A DNA stretch of 64,000 bases from Thamnaconus septentrionalis. Lineage: Eukaryota > Chordata > Actinopteri > Tetraodontiformes > Monacanthidae. The first letter of the stretch is position 1. Each line of letters opens with the position of its first letter. Below are positions 51,834 through 64,000 of the stretch, one piece after another. The stretch lies in NCBI GenBank assembly GCA_009823395.1, contig CM020513.1, forward strand, positions 12,422,001 to 12,486,000. The letters run 5' to 3'. The position numbers and the translations under genes are program-made. The notes beneath the pieces were generated by a model. The model was not told the DNA's origin, did no database searches, and was given only the letters and a program-made list of their open reading frames with translations.

Positions 51834-54800
51834 TTAGTTTGGCACTTTTGGCTCAATTCTGAGCGACGCTTCGTACATGCTTTCTTCATCCAGGACAAAG
51901 CTCTTGTCCAGAAGATACTGGCCAACCTGAAACAGAAAACACCTCGTTTTGGTCACATCGGTTATTACCGCAAAAAAAAAATAACTGAAAAACAAAGCAT
52001 CTCAGATGGAAGGCAGAAATGAAAAATCACCTTTGGTTGCAGGTCAATCTTGTATGCCGTCTGCTGGAACTGCCTGATTTCTCTGATGATGTGAGAAATC
52101 TGGAATGCGAGCAAAAATAAAACAGGGCAGGTAAACCCACTTTCACAGAAACACGCGTTTAAAAGTTTTTTCTCTTGTGACAGAACCGCGAGCACCTCAC
52201 CATTCTCATCTTGGAGAAGTTGACCAGGTTGTCTTCGGTGTAGTTTGGCGTCCCCTCCTCAATGAAGGCCAGGTCAGTGAGGTACATTCCCAGGTAGGGC
52301 ACACAGGGAGGATCACAGCTGGCCGCAAATAAATTACAGGCATTAAGCTCTCTTACCGCAACGACTGTATTAACGCGGTGCAAAAAGGACTCACTGAACT
52401 GAACTCACTTCTTCAAAGCCTCCCGCAGGTTTTTGAACCTTCCTTCTGATGAGACCAGCTTCTGCAGTTTGTCAATCAATGCTTTTGTCTGGGTAGAAAA
52501 AAATGACACCAAGAGCACAATTAATGACGGTAAGAGGCACCTTTGGAAAATATAACAACGAAAAAAAAAGCCAAAGAGATCTGTGGACCTGCTTGGAGAC
52601 CTTGAGCCAGGTCTTCTTGAGGCGGAAGACAGAGCTGCGGTTGAGGGAGGACGTGATCTCGAGCACGGCGTTGTAGTTGTGGAGACAGCGGCAGATGTCG
52701 GCCACGGCCACCCATTTCTCTATGACCAGCACTCGAGTGACCACGTCGTCGCAGCGCAGGATCTCTGTAGCGATGAGGTTGCTGATCTAGTGGAGGAAAG
52801 AGACACGCAACTGTGTCAGATTTGCATTTGACACCCAGGACGCAATGGGCCGCGTTTTGGTCAGCGACGTACATCGTTGAAGTGCTTTGTCGTTCTCATG
52901 ATGTACGGCGTCTTCTCGTTCTTGTCGTTCTTCATCCAGCCTTGTCCAAAGAATTCCCTGTGTGTGTGGAAGCGGAATGATAGTGGTGAACACAAAAGGG
53001 AGCGGCGAATCTCTGCGAGCGCGCAGCAACAAAAGAGCAAGACTTGCTGCCACTCACGCGTATGGGATGAACTTGAACACCACGTGGTCGAGCAGGGTGA
53101 GCTGCTCTGCAATCTCCAACGCAGAGTGGCACTCGAAGGGTTCGGCCTTCCCCGCTGACATCTGGGACGATCAAAACAGCAGTGAGGCTATCAAAGTGGT
53201 TGCAGGCAAAGAATCTGCAGCCGAACATCGACGCAAACGGACAAATCTGTGGTCTAAGCGGATCAGGACTGGAATTGCAGAGGCATTTATTGTCATTTTG
53301 AAGGTCGCATCTAATGCACAATTCACTTCATACACATGAACCATTGTTTCAAAGCAATCACATGTCCATCCAGTCGGAGAGCTCCCCAGAAATGATATAT
53401 GATCCATTGTTTTCATACTCCGGTACACAAATTGTTGGATCAAACATGCAGTCTTGAAAAATCATGACGCCTCGCTGATAAATTTTCAAAACTTTTTGAA
53501 TAATAGATTTGTGAAGCAACTTCGCAGGGTATTTATGCTCTTCATTGCAACACACAATTTTTTTTAAAGACTTTTTTGCTGGAAACAAGGAGATTCTTTT
53601 TATAAATCACCCATTCACACTGTAATACACAATGACACTTACAAGTTGGGTCACATCTTCAAGGGTGATCTGATTGTCCCCGTGATCTTCCTGAGTAAGA
53701 GTCCTGGCAAACGGTAGAAGAATAAAAGAAATGAAAAAAATGTCAAGCCTTGAAATTTGCACGCAGATTTCAATCCCAGACTGAAATAGCACACTGAGGT
53801 ACCTGATGATGTTGGCTGCTGCTTTCCTCTCCTGGGTCAGCAGCTCCGGGTCATGCATCACTTCCTCCAGAAAGGCGATCACCTTTGTCTTCAGCTCATT
53901 GTTGGTCTCAAAGTCCTGGAGAGGGAAACAAAAAAGCAAAAGAGGGGAAAAAAAACACAAAGTGAAAATCACAACATGCTTAAGGTCTTTCCACACTGGA
54001 TGTCAGTTGAAGGCTGACCCCCTCCTCTCCTCCTCGCCCACTATTTTTCCCTGCTTACATCAACCGATCCCATCCGTCTCCCACAGCAACACCAACAACA
54101 CCGATGGCAGACTTGCTCATTATCTCTGCCTCTCGGAGTCAAGCTGACAAATGCCATGCTGATTATAAATCAACAAAATCTTCAGGACAACAATTGACAA
54201 AGTATCTATGGGCTAGTTGGGGACTTGCTGGGTTGTTTCCTCTGAAGACACTTACATATGGACTAGAACCCTCTGCAATCCCCAAGAACGCCCTGTCAAA
54301 ACAGTTTTTTTTTCCCAATGTACCCATGTCGCAACTTTGTATCTGAGGTGAAGAGTTCAAACATTGGCCCATTCTACCATTTCTGATTCCAATGATGCTC
54401 ATCTGTTTTGCATTCATTGTGTAAAGGCCCCTACTCTTTCTATCCAATGATTCAAGGAGGCAGTGTCGCATGCAACAATGATGACAACTATCCCTCCGAG
54501 AACCATGTTGTGATGTTTTACCGGAGAGTGTTTGGACACCCAGTGCCGCAGGACATTCAGGACTCTGTTGGTGGCTGCTCGTCTGATCACAAACTCTTTG
54601 TCACCGTTTCTCTGATCTGTCGGGAAACCTGCAGAAAACACACACATGTGTACAGACTTCACTTGAGCTGACCTGTCACTTTAATTGAAACATTTCTGGC
54701 ATTTCTTTTTAGGAAGACTGAAGCTAAGCGACAAAACAAAACAGCATTGGATCGAAATAGAGGAGTGGGTAGGAGTGCAGGTACCAGTGCTGGCGAGGGA

Positions 54801-55406
54801 CATCCGTCGATATTTTTCCTTGGTAGGTGTGCCCTCGTTGGCTCCAGCTGTAGCGATCGCAAATGCGGAGGCAGCAGACAGGGCGCTGCGGTTGTTATCG
54901 AGTTCTCTACATGAGGACATCACCATGCCGTTGTTGTAGGAAAACAGTGAGAACTCTACAGAGAGGGAGAGAGATTGAGAGGAAAGCAAAATGATCACAA
55001 AACATGTTTAACAAACATGGATAAATCTTAGTAAATACAGTTGGTCTATGCTTTAAAGGTCCAGTGTATAGATTTTTTTTTTTGAAGGAAGTCTAGTATT
55101 TAAGGAAGTCCATCTGAGAGAACATTTTGTATTTAGGCTATTATAAAACCCGCATGCGGTGGAGCCTGTATGAGTGGCCTGCTTTTATGTTCAGCATGCC
55201 TCCACTAGGGGACACTGTCCGCCCGCACGACCGTTTTTCCCTCCAGACTTTCCTTTGCGAGAGGCTTTGATATTCAAGATGGTTGCAGCTAAATATAGCC
55301 ACCAAATATCAGCATAACAGAGGAATCAACAGATTCTCCACAGTCTGCTGTGTTTAAATCCCAGGAACAGAGACGGATCATAAGCAGCTCGCGATGCCAC
55401 GGCGCG

Positions 55407-55480
<74 letters not shown>

Positions 55481-58400
55481 GCTTGCTGCCTCGCAATTTC
55501 TATTAATTCTTGACTCTTAAATCAGTGACATTTTTTTTTTTAAGATGCAGAATGCACAGATAATCTTGGCTGCGGTGGAATAGGCTCATTACCGGGGGTG
55601 GAAAGGAAAACACGCTCTTGATGTAGTTGCCATGACACAAGTTTCCCTCACACCTACTGGAGCCAAGCGCTGGCTTCCCCTGCACCATCATCACCACTGA
55701 CCAATTTATTCTGCATGCGGTTCACATGCTCTCACTCGCAGTGCACCTTCTTTTTCTGGGGTGTGGGCGGGGGTGCTGTTGGCGCAGGACTGGCGCAACC
55801 CATCATGATGTGCTGACCGCATTATCGTTCGAAACGTTTATTGCCAAATGCAGGAACATGTATTTGTATTGTGGGTCTGTTGTTGCGTTGGCATGGGACA
55901 CTGTGGTTAACAGGCTGAGCTACAGGTGTCGCACAGCTGCTCCGTGTGTCCGCACAAACGTGTATCTGGGACACAGTGTACCTGAAGAGTTTTTGCATTT
56001 GACGTTTTTCGGGGTGGTCGGCGACTTGGTGGGCGAAGCCTCTGGTTCGCCCTCGTCGCTCTGGTTCTGGTCGTTGTCGCTCTCCTCCCGCACCGAGAGA
56101 TCTGCGTTGTGATAAAATGACATGGCTGGTTAGAGGCATCAGGCGGCTTGTCAGGAGAATTCGCCGAGGGGGGGATCCGGCTCCCGTCGAACCAACCTTG
56201 TTTGGACGCGGCGCTGTCTTCTGTCTTGTCCTTCTTGTCGCCCTCGCCCTCGTCCTGGATCTTGCTTGCGATGGGGCTGGACACGTACAGCTTGTTGATG
56301 TCCAAGGTGGTCTTGCTGAATGGGGACATGGACGAGTACATGCTTGCATAGCCGTTTGAGGAGCAGCTGAGGGCAGCCAGGTCAAGAGCTTTGCCCCCGG
56401 TGATGATGGGGATGTTGAGGGAGAGCTTGCGCCGGCGGTTCGGGGAGGAGTTCTTAGCGATGGCGAGGGGCGGAGGCGACGAGAACTTCCTGCTGGCCCT
56501 AGGGGATGTGGGGGGCTCCCCGAACAGGAGTTTATTGTTCTGGCTGCTGGCAAAGAATAACTCCAGGGACCTGCGTCGGAGCGGAATACATTCATTTCAG
56601 TTAAAGCCGTGGAAATATGTACGTTTCTCCGACTCACATTTTGGCATCCATGCCGTGTGTTTGGAGAGCTTAGCAGAACACACAGCACCTTCTAAATAAT
56701 AAAGTCGGCCCGGCAGCCAGGACTCCGAGCAGCTGCGTCTCGCCGTTTTAAAAGCGGGATACAAGCTGCAGTGTTGCAGAAAAGCTCTCCCACTCCCCGC
56801 CACCCTCCTGGCGACCTCACGGGTTCCCATAAATAGCGCAGAGAGTGATAGTGCGCATGGCCGCTGCTGACACAAGCAGCCAAGTGTAGGTGTCTCACAG
56901 TGACATGACAAGCGCCACGGGAGATCATGCTGCAGGGCGTGGGCATGGGGAGCTCCCCGTGATCTAAACCCAGCAGCAGGGGCCACGCTTAGCCCCCACT
57001 GCAACACTCCGTCGATATTTCACACTATGGATCTTTTTGCGGACAAGAAGAAGGATGGATGGAGGGGGGAAGGGAGGGGAGGAGGGAAAAGGGAGAGAGG
57101 AAGGGAGGGAGGTGGAAGGTGGGGTCCTGCAGCATCAGGGGTTGGTAAGCCTGGGTAAGACACTCCCAGACAGGCAGATCTATCTATCCATCTATCTGCA
57201 GCACAAACATTGATGGGTAATATCAAAACCAACTGCCATCACCACAGTGTGGATCAAATATGGTTAATTTCCACTAAACGTTTGAGCTCTTGTTAAAAGC
57301 TCCGTGGGAGGGGAGGGGGGACTCTACAGATCTCCAGTTAACGGCATATTTAGCCCTCTGTTTAAAGCCTCCTGTAAGTTTGCTTGGCTTTTAGCCTCCT
57401 CCTTAAAATTGTGCTCCTTCTGTACCTTTCACACGTTTAAGAAGGGGACAGAAGCAAGGTCACCACCCACCGTGACATCACTTCACAGCTGATTTCTAGA
57501 GCTGTGTGCTTTGGCTCATGATTTTCTGAAATGTGAAGTGAGCAAAAGGCAAATCATAGACTTTTCTCAATTATGTGGAGTCCTTTGAGACGCATAATTT
57601 AAAATAAATTTTGGCTTATCTGAAATCTCAGAGGGACACTTTCAACACTTCAAATCTAAGAATCCCAAATCAAATAAAATTTTGAGCAAAAGAGAGATTT
57701 GTAAAAAAAACCCAAAAAAAAGCAAAAAAAAAAAAAGCTGTGCAGATGAACAAAAACTTGTGGTTGTTCTGGTTGTAAGTGGAGGCCAAGCACGTGCCTT
57801 TGCCCGTTGTAAATGTCATGTCAACGGTTCAGAGTTCTGTATTTGTCCGAAACGTATGTTGACTCACCGAGCGGGGATGGCACTGATGGGCTTCTTGTAG
57901 ATGGTGATGAGTTTGTCAAGCACCACGTCAGCCGTGGTGAACACGCGGTAAGAGTGCAGGAAGGTGTTGAGGAAGTCGATGGAGAGGAACCGCAGGTCTG
58001 TCAGTCTCTCCAGCAGGCGCTCCACGCTGGCGTAGCGGATCTGCAACACTTTGCACGAGTTCATCATCTTGCTGAAGCGGATGTCCACGTCATCGCAGTA
58101 CAGACTCGAATCTGCCCTGCTCCAAAATGAAAAGGGGGGAGGGGGGGTAAAAAAAAAAGATAAAAGAAAAGAAAAAAGAAAAACACTTTGAGAGAGGCGC
58201 TGCGAAGAGTCACACGCACGCAAGTACACGCAGAGGCTATAAATAAGGCTTACTTGATCATCTGCGGAACTGTGACTTTGGAGTTGTCCTCAAAAGCATT
58301 CATCATCAGCCCATTGCAGCGGATGTTGTCTATGCACTGTGGGCCAGATTCAGCGGCGGTAAAAAAAAAAAAAAAGAGGACATGGGGTGGAAACGTTAGT

Positions 58401-61400
58401 GAGTTCTGTCGCGTCCTCAGATTCTCGTGTGGAGGACGTTAATCTGGGCTGACGTGCCTGGCTGATGTCACTGGTCCATGCCGACTTCTCCTGCCTGGAG
58501 GAGGCCACGAGGATGACTGTGAATGACTGGCTGTCCTTTGGCTCCACCACAATCTTGAAGTCCAGGTGCTCCATGTCCTGGCCGCTCTTATCCGATTTGG
58601 CTGCAAGCCATCATGATGCACAAAAGGCAAAGCAAATGTCTTTATACGGACGAATGAATCCACCTCAGTGGAAAAATGCACAACGTGCTGATGCAAGATT
58701 GTCCAAAATGCAAAAATGCCCCCAATAGCAAACATGATTTTTTTTTTTTGGCAAATCTTGTAAATCTCTTTGGCAAATCAACATAGTAAATTCATTAGTT
58801 TCATTTAATTTGTGTCTAAATATTCTTTTCATCTTGCAGTTTTTGAGATTGATTGAACTGTTTCTTTTGTATTTACTTATTTTTTAACAGTTGTGACAAA
58901 CAACCATTTTTAATGATGCGACTTCAGCGGGATGCTTTTATTATGAAGACAGATTCTCTGCATCACAGTACAAAGTCTTTTGACAAAATGTCAATGCAAC
59001 ACTCACACTCCTCGTCTGTCCCCTCGGGGTCCTCCATTAGTGTGCAGTCTATCAGTGAGACGACTCCATTCTGCCAATAGAACACAACACAACTTCTCAA
59101 CACTGGCTTCATTCCACTTAGACACGATTCCGCAGAAAACGATTTGTGGCAATAAGCAAAGAATTTGCTTCATTCCGCAGAACTTTTGCTGAAAACGGTT
59201 TGCGCTATTGTTCGACTGCTGACGCTGCGGCTTCACTGTTCGGCCTCGCATTCACTGCCCTCACACTGTCATCAAGTTCTTACAGTAAAATACAGCCAGG
59301 GTTATAGTGCCTCCTCAGCACTGGAAAACATACAGATGCTCAGCATGAACATTCATCCGAGAAAAAGGAAAAAAAAACATGAAATAAAACAAAATAATAG
59401 TAAAATAAAAACTAGAGAAAAAATCACATTAAATGTAACAATCAATGCAATTTTAGTGTCCACAATGTTAAGCTGTGAGCGCGCACCTTGGTGAGATGCA
59501 GCTTCCCCCCGGAACCTCTGGTGCAGATGATTAAATGCTTGGAGAAGAGAAAACACTGCCTCTCCCCCTCCTTCTTCAGAGACAGGGAGCCCAGTCGCCC
59601 ACGGGTGATCTTGCCCTTCTCGCTCATCGGCACATGGATGAGAGACCCTGGATATCGGAGGAGAAGAAAGCGTGAAAGTCCAAAACCGACAAAGGGTTGG
59701 AAATTAATGAAGACAAAGAAAAAAATGGGAAGATTTTATGTTCTTGGGCCACTGTTCATACATGTGCAAAATTATACCTGAGCTTCAACTGAATTTCTAT
59801 ATTCTAATGGGAATTGAATTTCAGTAGAAATTGAATCCTGTCCATCTACTAAAATGCATGTTTTCCAAGTTCAGAGGCTGAATGCATGATGTCAAGGTTT
59901 ACCTTGTCTGACAAACGTCTGGCTGGTGTCCAGGAGGATCTCGCAGCCCTCCACGATCATGCGCTCGATAGCCAAGTTCTTCCTGATGTTCTCAGTCTCG
60001 CTCACTTCATCGTGCATTATTCTGAGGACGAGGAGACACTTTGCTGTCACTCTTATTGGTACTTCTGAAATGTTATCGGTCAATAATTTCCTTCAATCGG
60101 TCAATCTAAATTGTTACGACAGAACCAGACTCCAGTATTAAGTAATGCATTAAACACATAAACATTAAATAATGTGTTTGCTCTGAGTTTAAAAAAATAA
60201 TGCATCTAATAGTATAACAATGCAGTGACTTATATATAATTATATTTTCAGAATAAAGACATATCTGCTCTGTCCCACATAGTTGTTGCTCTCAGCAGTG
60301 ATTCGATTCAAAATGAATATTCTGTAGTATGCAATACTTTGTTTTTTTTTATCATGCTTATCACATTTTATCATGCTACCATTATGTCAAAAAATATGAT
60401 GGTCAGCGTACTAGCATAGGTACATTTGAACTGTTTGCTGTGATATTCAGGTACCTTGAAAGCTCCTCCAGCTTGGATTTTGCATAATCCAGACTGTTTC
60501 TCTCTATATGTTCATGCGGTGTGTGGGCCAGAAGTTCGTGAAGCGTGAGGATGTAACGGGGAATCTGCAGAGACACAGCAGCAAGGCAGTCAATATGCAA
60601 CTCGGCTCACACAGACGCTTGAATGTAACCACGACGCAGCGGCGCACGCGCAGGAATTTTCACGTGCATCTACACTAATGAGAAGTGGATCAGTAGAGAG
60701 CAAAATCCACAGCGATCAGCAAAATTTATCTTCAACACAGCAGAGCCTGCAGTCAGCCCCAGCAGAGCGGTCTGCCAGAAAACTGCAAGGCTTGCCAGAA
60801 AAGCAGCCATTATTAAGGCTGGAAAAAACAAAAGAAAACCAAAAACCAACTGCTTATTATAGTCATGAAAAACACGATGGCGATATTCTGAGCAAGAGCA
60901 GACGCATGCCTGCTGTTTCTGTTCTTGATCAGCGCTGCAGCAATATGGGACATGGCTGAGAGAGCCAGCGAGTGCTCAAGGAGGCAGGTGATTGAAGCCA
61001 AGTCCCGACTGAGGCCGGAACAAAGGCCAAAATAAATAAAGCACACACACGCACAGAACAGCATTAATGATAACATCGCTGAGTGAAAATGAGTCAATCT
61101 TATGTCTAAATGTCACCACTGTGTGTGGTAAAACTTACTGACACAGCAGTTCATTTTTAGCATATGAAGAATGTACTGATGTAAACATATAAATATATTA
61201 TAGCAGTAGCGTTTCCGGTGGAAAATGCGCGTTAAGGAAATCAAGAAAAGCCAAAGAGACTCGAAAATGTGGCCAAACAGGTGCTCAAGGTCAAAATTTT
61301 ACAGACGCAACTGTCATACTTGATTGTACTTTGCTGTACATGACAAAACTGTCAACAGTGAATGCTGAAAGGAAATATAGAAATAAGACAGTCATGAACA

Positions 61401-64000
61401 GTTTCCCCACAGGAAGCCACGACTGCTTTCACTGAGGGAAACTACAGCAAGACGATAAAGGTTTCTACTGCTTCATATTTATTTATTTTTGTACACACGC
61501 AAGCACACACTATATATATTTAAATATACATATTTTACATCTTATATGTTTTACTATTTTCAGATGTCTATTTTCATGTAACACCAACAGAGGCGCTTCA
61601 GCAGTTTTGTTGTTTGCTTTGCTTACAAAGGCAACAAAGCGATTCAACCAATTCCCGCGGGCCACATTTGTTCACAAAAGGACTGCGTTCAGACTGCGAC
61701 TGAGCAGCAGCAGCAGAAGCAGCCCGGTGCATGTCACTGAACTGACCTGGAACATGGGGTAGGTGAGGAAGGTCTCCAGGGTCCTCTCCTCACAGTCGGG
61801 CTTGGCCTCGTACTGCTTCAGCAGCTTGTCAAAGTCTCGGTTCTGCTTGCAGTGAGCCAGGATCTGCAGGCTGTACTGGTGGTTCCTCACAAACTCCTGG
61901 TAGATGTTCAGCATGGGCAGCAGGATGTCGAACAGGTCGGCTGTAAGAAGGGCATCGGCGGCGAGAGACGGGAGCTCAGCTGTGACACCAGCTACAATTC
62001 ACAACGGCGCCGCTTGAAGTGAGTCACCGGAGGAGCTGAAGAAGTACGGAAGAGGTTCTTACCCAGGACTAAAGTCGGCCAGCTGGCTATTCTGGCCTTG
62101 AGACCCTGGTAGAAGATCTGATGCAGAAACATGATGGTTTCACTGAAGGGGGAAAATAGGAGAAACAGGGTTGAGATGTTAAATGCTCAATTGAATTTTC
62201 TTTAGAAAAATAGAGAGTTGCTGTCTGCTTTGTTGAGCCACGTCTGTTTCCCATTCTCATGTCTGTCATTACTATTTGATAAAATGAACGAGATATTCTG
62301 AAACAATTCACGAACAACATGAATGACTTTTCATGAGTGGAACATGTTTCCTTTAAGTTTGCTGCCATATTTAGTATTATAGCAATTACGTTCAGGCTTT
62401 AAAGCTGTTGCTTGTTGATGTCCCAGGGACAAGGTGCCCACATTGGATGTAAGACAAGCTCATCATTTGACCCAGGAAAAAGGCAGCTTCGATATGTGGA
62501 TAATTGACATAATACAAGCATCTGTACTGGACATGGAATTAACTAATGGATTCAAACTAAAAAAGAAAAAGAAAAACCTGGTTAGAAATGAGAGGTTCTT
62601 TTTTTGAATATTTGCATTATTGAACACTGCACAGTATCACAAGACTGCATGATGAACATTCCACCAGGACAACTCAAAAGTAGAGAGTGAGAGTCTGGAA
62701 CCTGTTGAGGAATATGCTGCTGACATCATCGTGGGTGATGGGCGGCTTCTTGGAGCTGGCCGCCATGCGCAGCGGCCTCAGGAAGTTGTTGACCAGGATG
62801 TGGAGCTGCTGCACGTACTCGGCCTCCGAGTCCACCATGCTGAACACCACCTGGTTCCTCTTCCTCATGCTCTCGGCGTGAGGTGAGCGGATGTAATCCT
62901 GGATGATGGTCTTCCACTTCCTCCTGCAGATCCAGCCTCGCAGGAAGCTCTGGACCTGTGGATTCAGAGGGACGCAGTGAGGCCCATCCATTGGCTCAGG
63001 GACACACGTTCAAACCACAAACGTGTCGTTACTTTTTTGATTTTCTTGATTTCTGAGTCGTCGTCTGACGGCGCGGCCGCAGGGCTGGCGTGGATCTTCT
63101 CGTTGTCTTTGAGTAACCCTGCAATCTGTTGGAGAGGGAGCCATGAGAGGAGCTATCAGCTTCAGTTTCAATAAAGACAAACCTTTTTTGGGTCACAGCG
63201 GTCATTTGAATCAGGTCTTTGTGAAAACTCTCCTGCAGGTTAAAAGAAATAAACAGCGTGGCGCTGCCTTGAGCTGTTTAGCCCTAAATGTCTCCATTTA
63301 CTTTACAGCGGCGCTAACCGTCACTGTGTTTGGTGGAGGGGATGCAATACAAGGCGGTGTTCATGCATATTCGCCGCATAATTTGATTTCAATCATCGCA
63401 TTTGCACATTAAAGCAAAAGTGACTATTTGATGTGGAGAATACAGCTGGGAGCGCGGCCCTGTCGGAGGCATTGTTTCCGAGAGGAGATGCAGAGTGTTC
63501 AGCCTGAGCCGCGTCTCTCCACTTTCGTTTTCTGTCCGCACCAATCATCAACAAAAAAAAAAAGGAAAAAGATTACTTTCACGAGTACAGCTGCTGTTTG
63601 TTTTGATGGCAGAATAATGCAGAGATGGAATGAAAGATTAAAGGAATAAGGATGGACTGCATGTTATTAGTGTTTCAGCTACAACTTTCTAACAGTGACT
63701 GACTGAGTTTAATTAAAATGAAACACCTCAGCCAGGCAGCAACAGAGGTGGCAGCACATGTTGAAAAACGCCTGTTTGCTTTATGTCCCCGCCTGCTGAT
63801 TTGTTCGTACCGGAATGATGCACCAAGCACCACCTTCTCTTTATTCTCGCGGCATCACGGTGGATGTTACCTCTGACTTTAGCCTTTCAATCTCTATCTC
63901 CCCATCTTCTATCTGTTGTCGAAGTTGCTTAGCAACTGTTTTCTCCGTCTCCACAATCTGAAGCAGATGAAGATACTTCTGCATGAGGGTCTCATGCTCA
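51834..64000 (-). CDS. rasgrf1: Ras-specific guanine nucleotide-releasing factor 1 (N-terminus off window)
   Basis: Exons, 5' to 3': >64000-63871, 63125-63033, 62955-62702, 62142-62063, 61940-61747, 60564-60455, 60021-59903, 59647-59487, 59070-59007, 58600-58458, 58336-58254, 58116-57868, 56570-56197, 56101-55982, 54955-54785, 54628-54522, 53915-53803, 53703-53643, 53161-53058, 52957-52873, 52786-52589, 52488-52409, 52318-52201, 52099-52031, 51926-51834. About 1123 codons; the N-terminal PH domain is missing. In order: coiled coil ([10 protein letters not shown]), IQ motif ([15 protein letters not shown]), DH domain, second PH domain ([20 protein letters not shown]), Ras exchanger motif ([20 protein letters not shown]), a Ser-rich linker with a PKA-type RRRKLSL site, and the CDC25 domain (AIEKW-like [20 protein letters not shown]). 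C-terminus [10 protein letters not shown] fits RASGRF1, not RASGRF2. Ca2+/calmodulin-activated exchange factor for Ras and Rac in neurons. One intron is GC-AG. Confidence 0.95.
55054..55330. mobile_element. MITE-like sequence in a rasgrf1 intron
   Basis: It starts TAAAGGTCCAGTGTATAGAT, another relative of the 31774 terminal repeat, in the intron 54956-55981. The right boundary is not clear. Confidence 0.35.
55409..55479. repeat. (AG)35 microsatellite
   Basis: About 35 AG units in the same rasgrf1 intron; the transcript carries (CU)n. Confidence 0.95.
58456..58457 (-). other. rasgrf1: GC-type 5' splice site of rasgrf1
   Basis: The exon ending at 58458 reads ...SDISQ and stops in CAG|GCACGT; the next exon (58336) begins CIDNIRCNG in phase 0 with a normal AG. 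No GT donor nearby keeps the frame: CAC|GTCAGC, 5 nt downstream, gives the wrong phase. Confidence 0.75.

Noticed and set aside
55822..56688. 288-codon minus-strand open frame
   Set aside because: It is an off-frame reading of rasgrf1 exons 56570-56197 and 56101-55982 plus intron.
58111..58116. rasgrf1 acceptor GGCAG|ATTCG
   Set aside because: It breaks the frame with the preceding exon; the acceptor 5 bp earlier (exon start 58116) restores K-A-D-S-S-L-Y.
61940..62063. A miR-184-type precursor, expected near RASGRF1 in vertebrates
   Set aside because: That locus lies beyond the 5' end of the gene in human, which is outside the window; nothing resembling it was seen.

Overview
This is vertebrate nuclear DNA, almost certainly from a teleost fish. 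The evidence is split genes with GT-AG introns and vertebrate-specific proteins, short introns and gaps, very long CA/GT, GA and CAG microsatellites, and fragments that resemble teleost LINE, LTR and MITE repeats. I cannot name the species. There are no prokaryotic or viral genes, operons or CRISPR arrays. Four protein genes are recognised; exon sums keep an open frame in all four.

Layout. Positions 1-17509 contain no exon I can support and are read as the 3' part of a long frmd5 intron 1. They hold a 47-bp minisatellite, small hairpins, a CRE octamer, an LTR-like remnant and a GC-rich patch. Positions 17510-31036 (+) hold 13 coding exons of frmd5, a FERM protein with a C-terminal membrane anchor; the first coding exon lies outside the window or was not found. 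A GC-rich, strongly coding-like exon at 28385-28618, inside the last intron, has an excellent Kozak ATG and splices in frame to the final exon. It would give a short frmd5 isoform without the FERM domain. The frmd5 3' UTR probably reaches about 35.85 kb.

The other three genes lie head-to-tail on the minus strand. blm (36067-44583, 21 exons, 1424 codons) is complete and encodes the Bloom RecQ helicase. ctsh (45540-49044, 12 exons, 325 codons) is complete and encodes cathepsin H. rasgrf1 (51834 to beyond 64000, 25 exons seen) encodes the brain Ras/Rac exchange factor; its N-terminal PH domain is off the right edge. frmd5 and blm converge tail-to-tail, with candidate poly(A) signals about 60 bp apart.

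The genes do not form one pathway: membrane-cytoskeleton scaffold, DNA repair helicase, lysosomal aminopeptidase, neuronal Ras activator. ctsh-rasgrf1 adjacency is the same as on human 15q25; blm and frmd5 are also on human chromosome 15 but far away, so the cluster is a rearranged piece of that ancestral linkage group. The most interesting signals are the frmd5 alternative exon, a 55-bp-arm intronic hairpin beside it, a frame-forced GC-AG intron in rasgrf1, and long repeats near splice sites or in a UTR.
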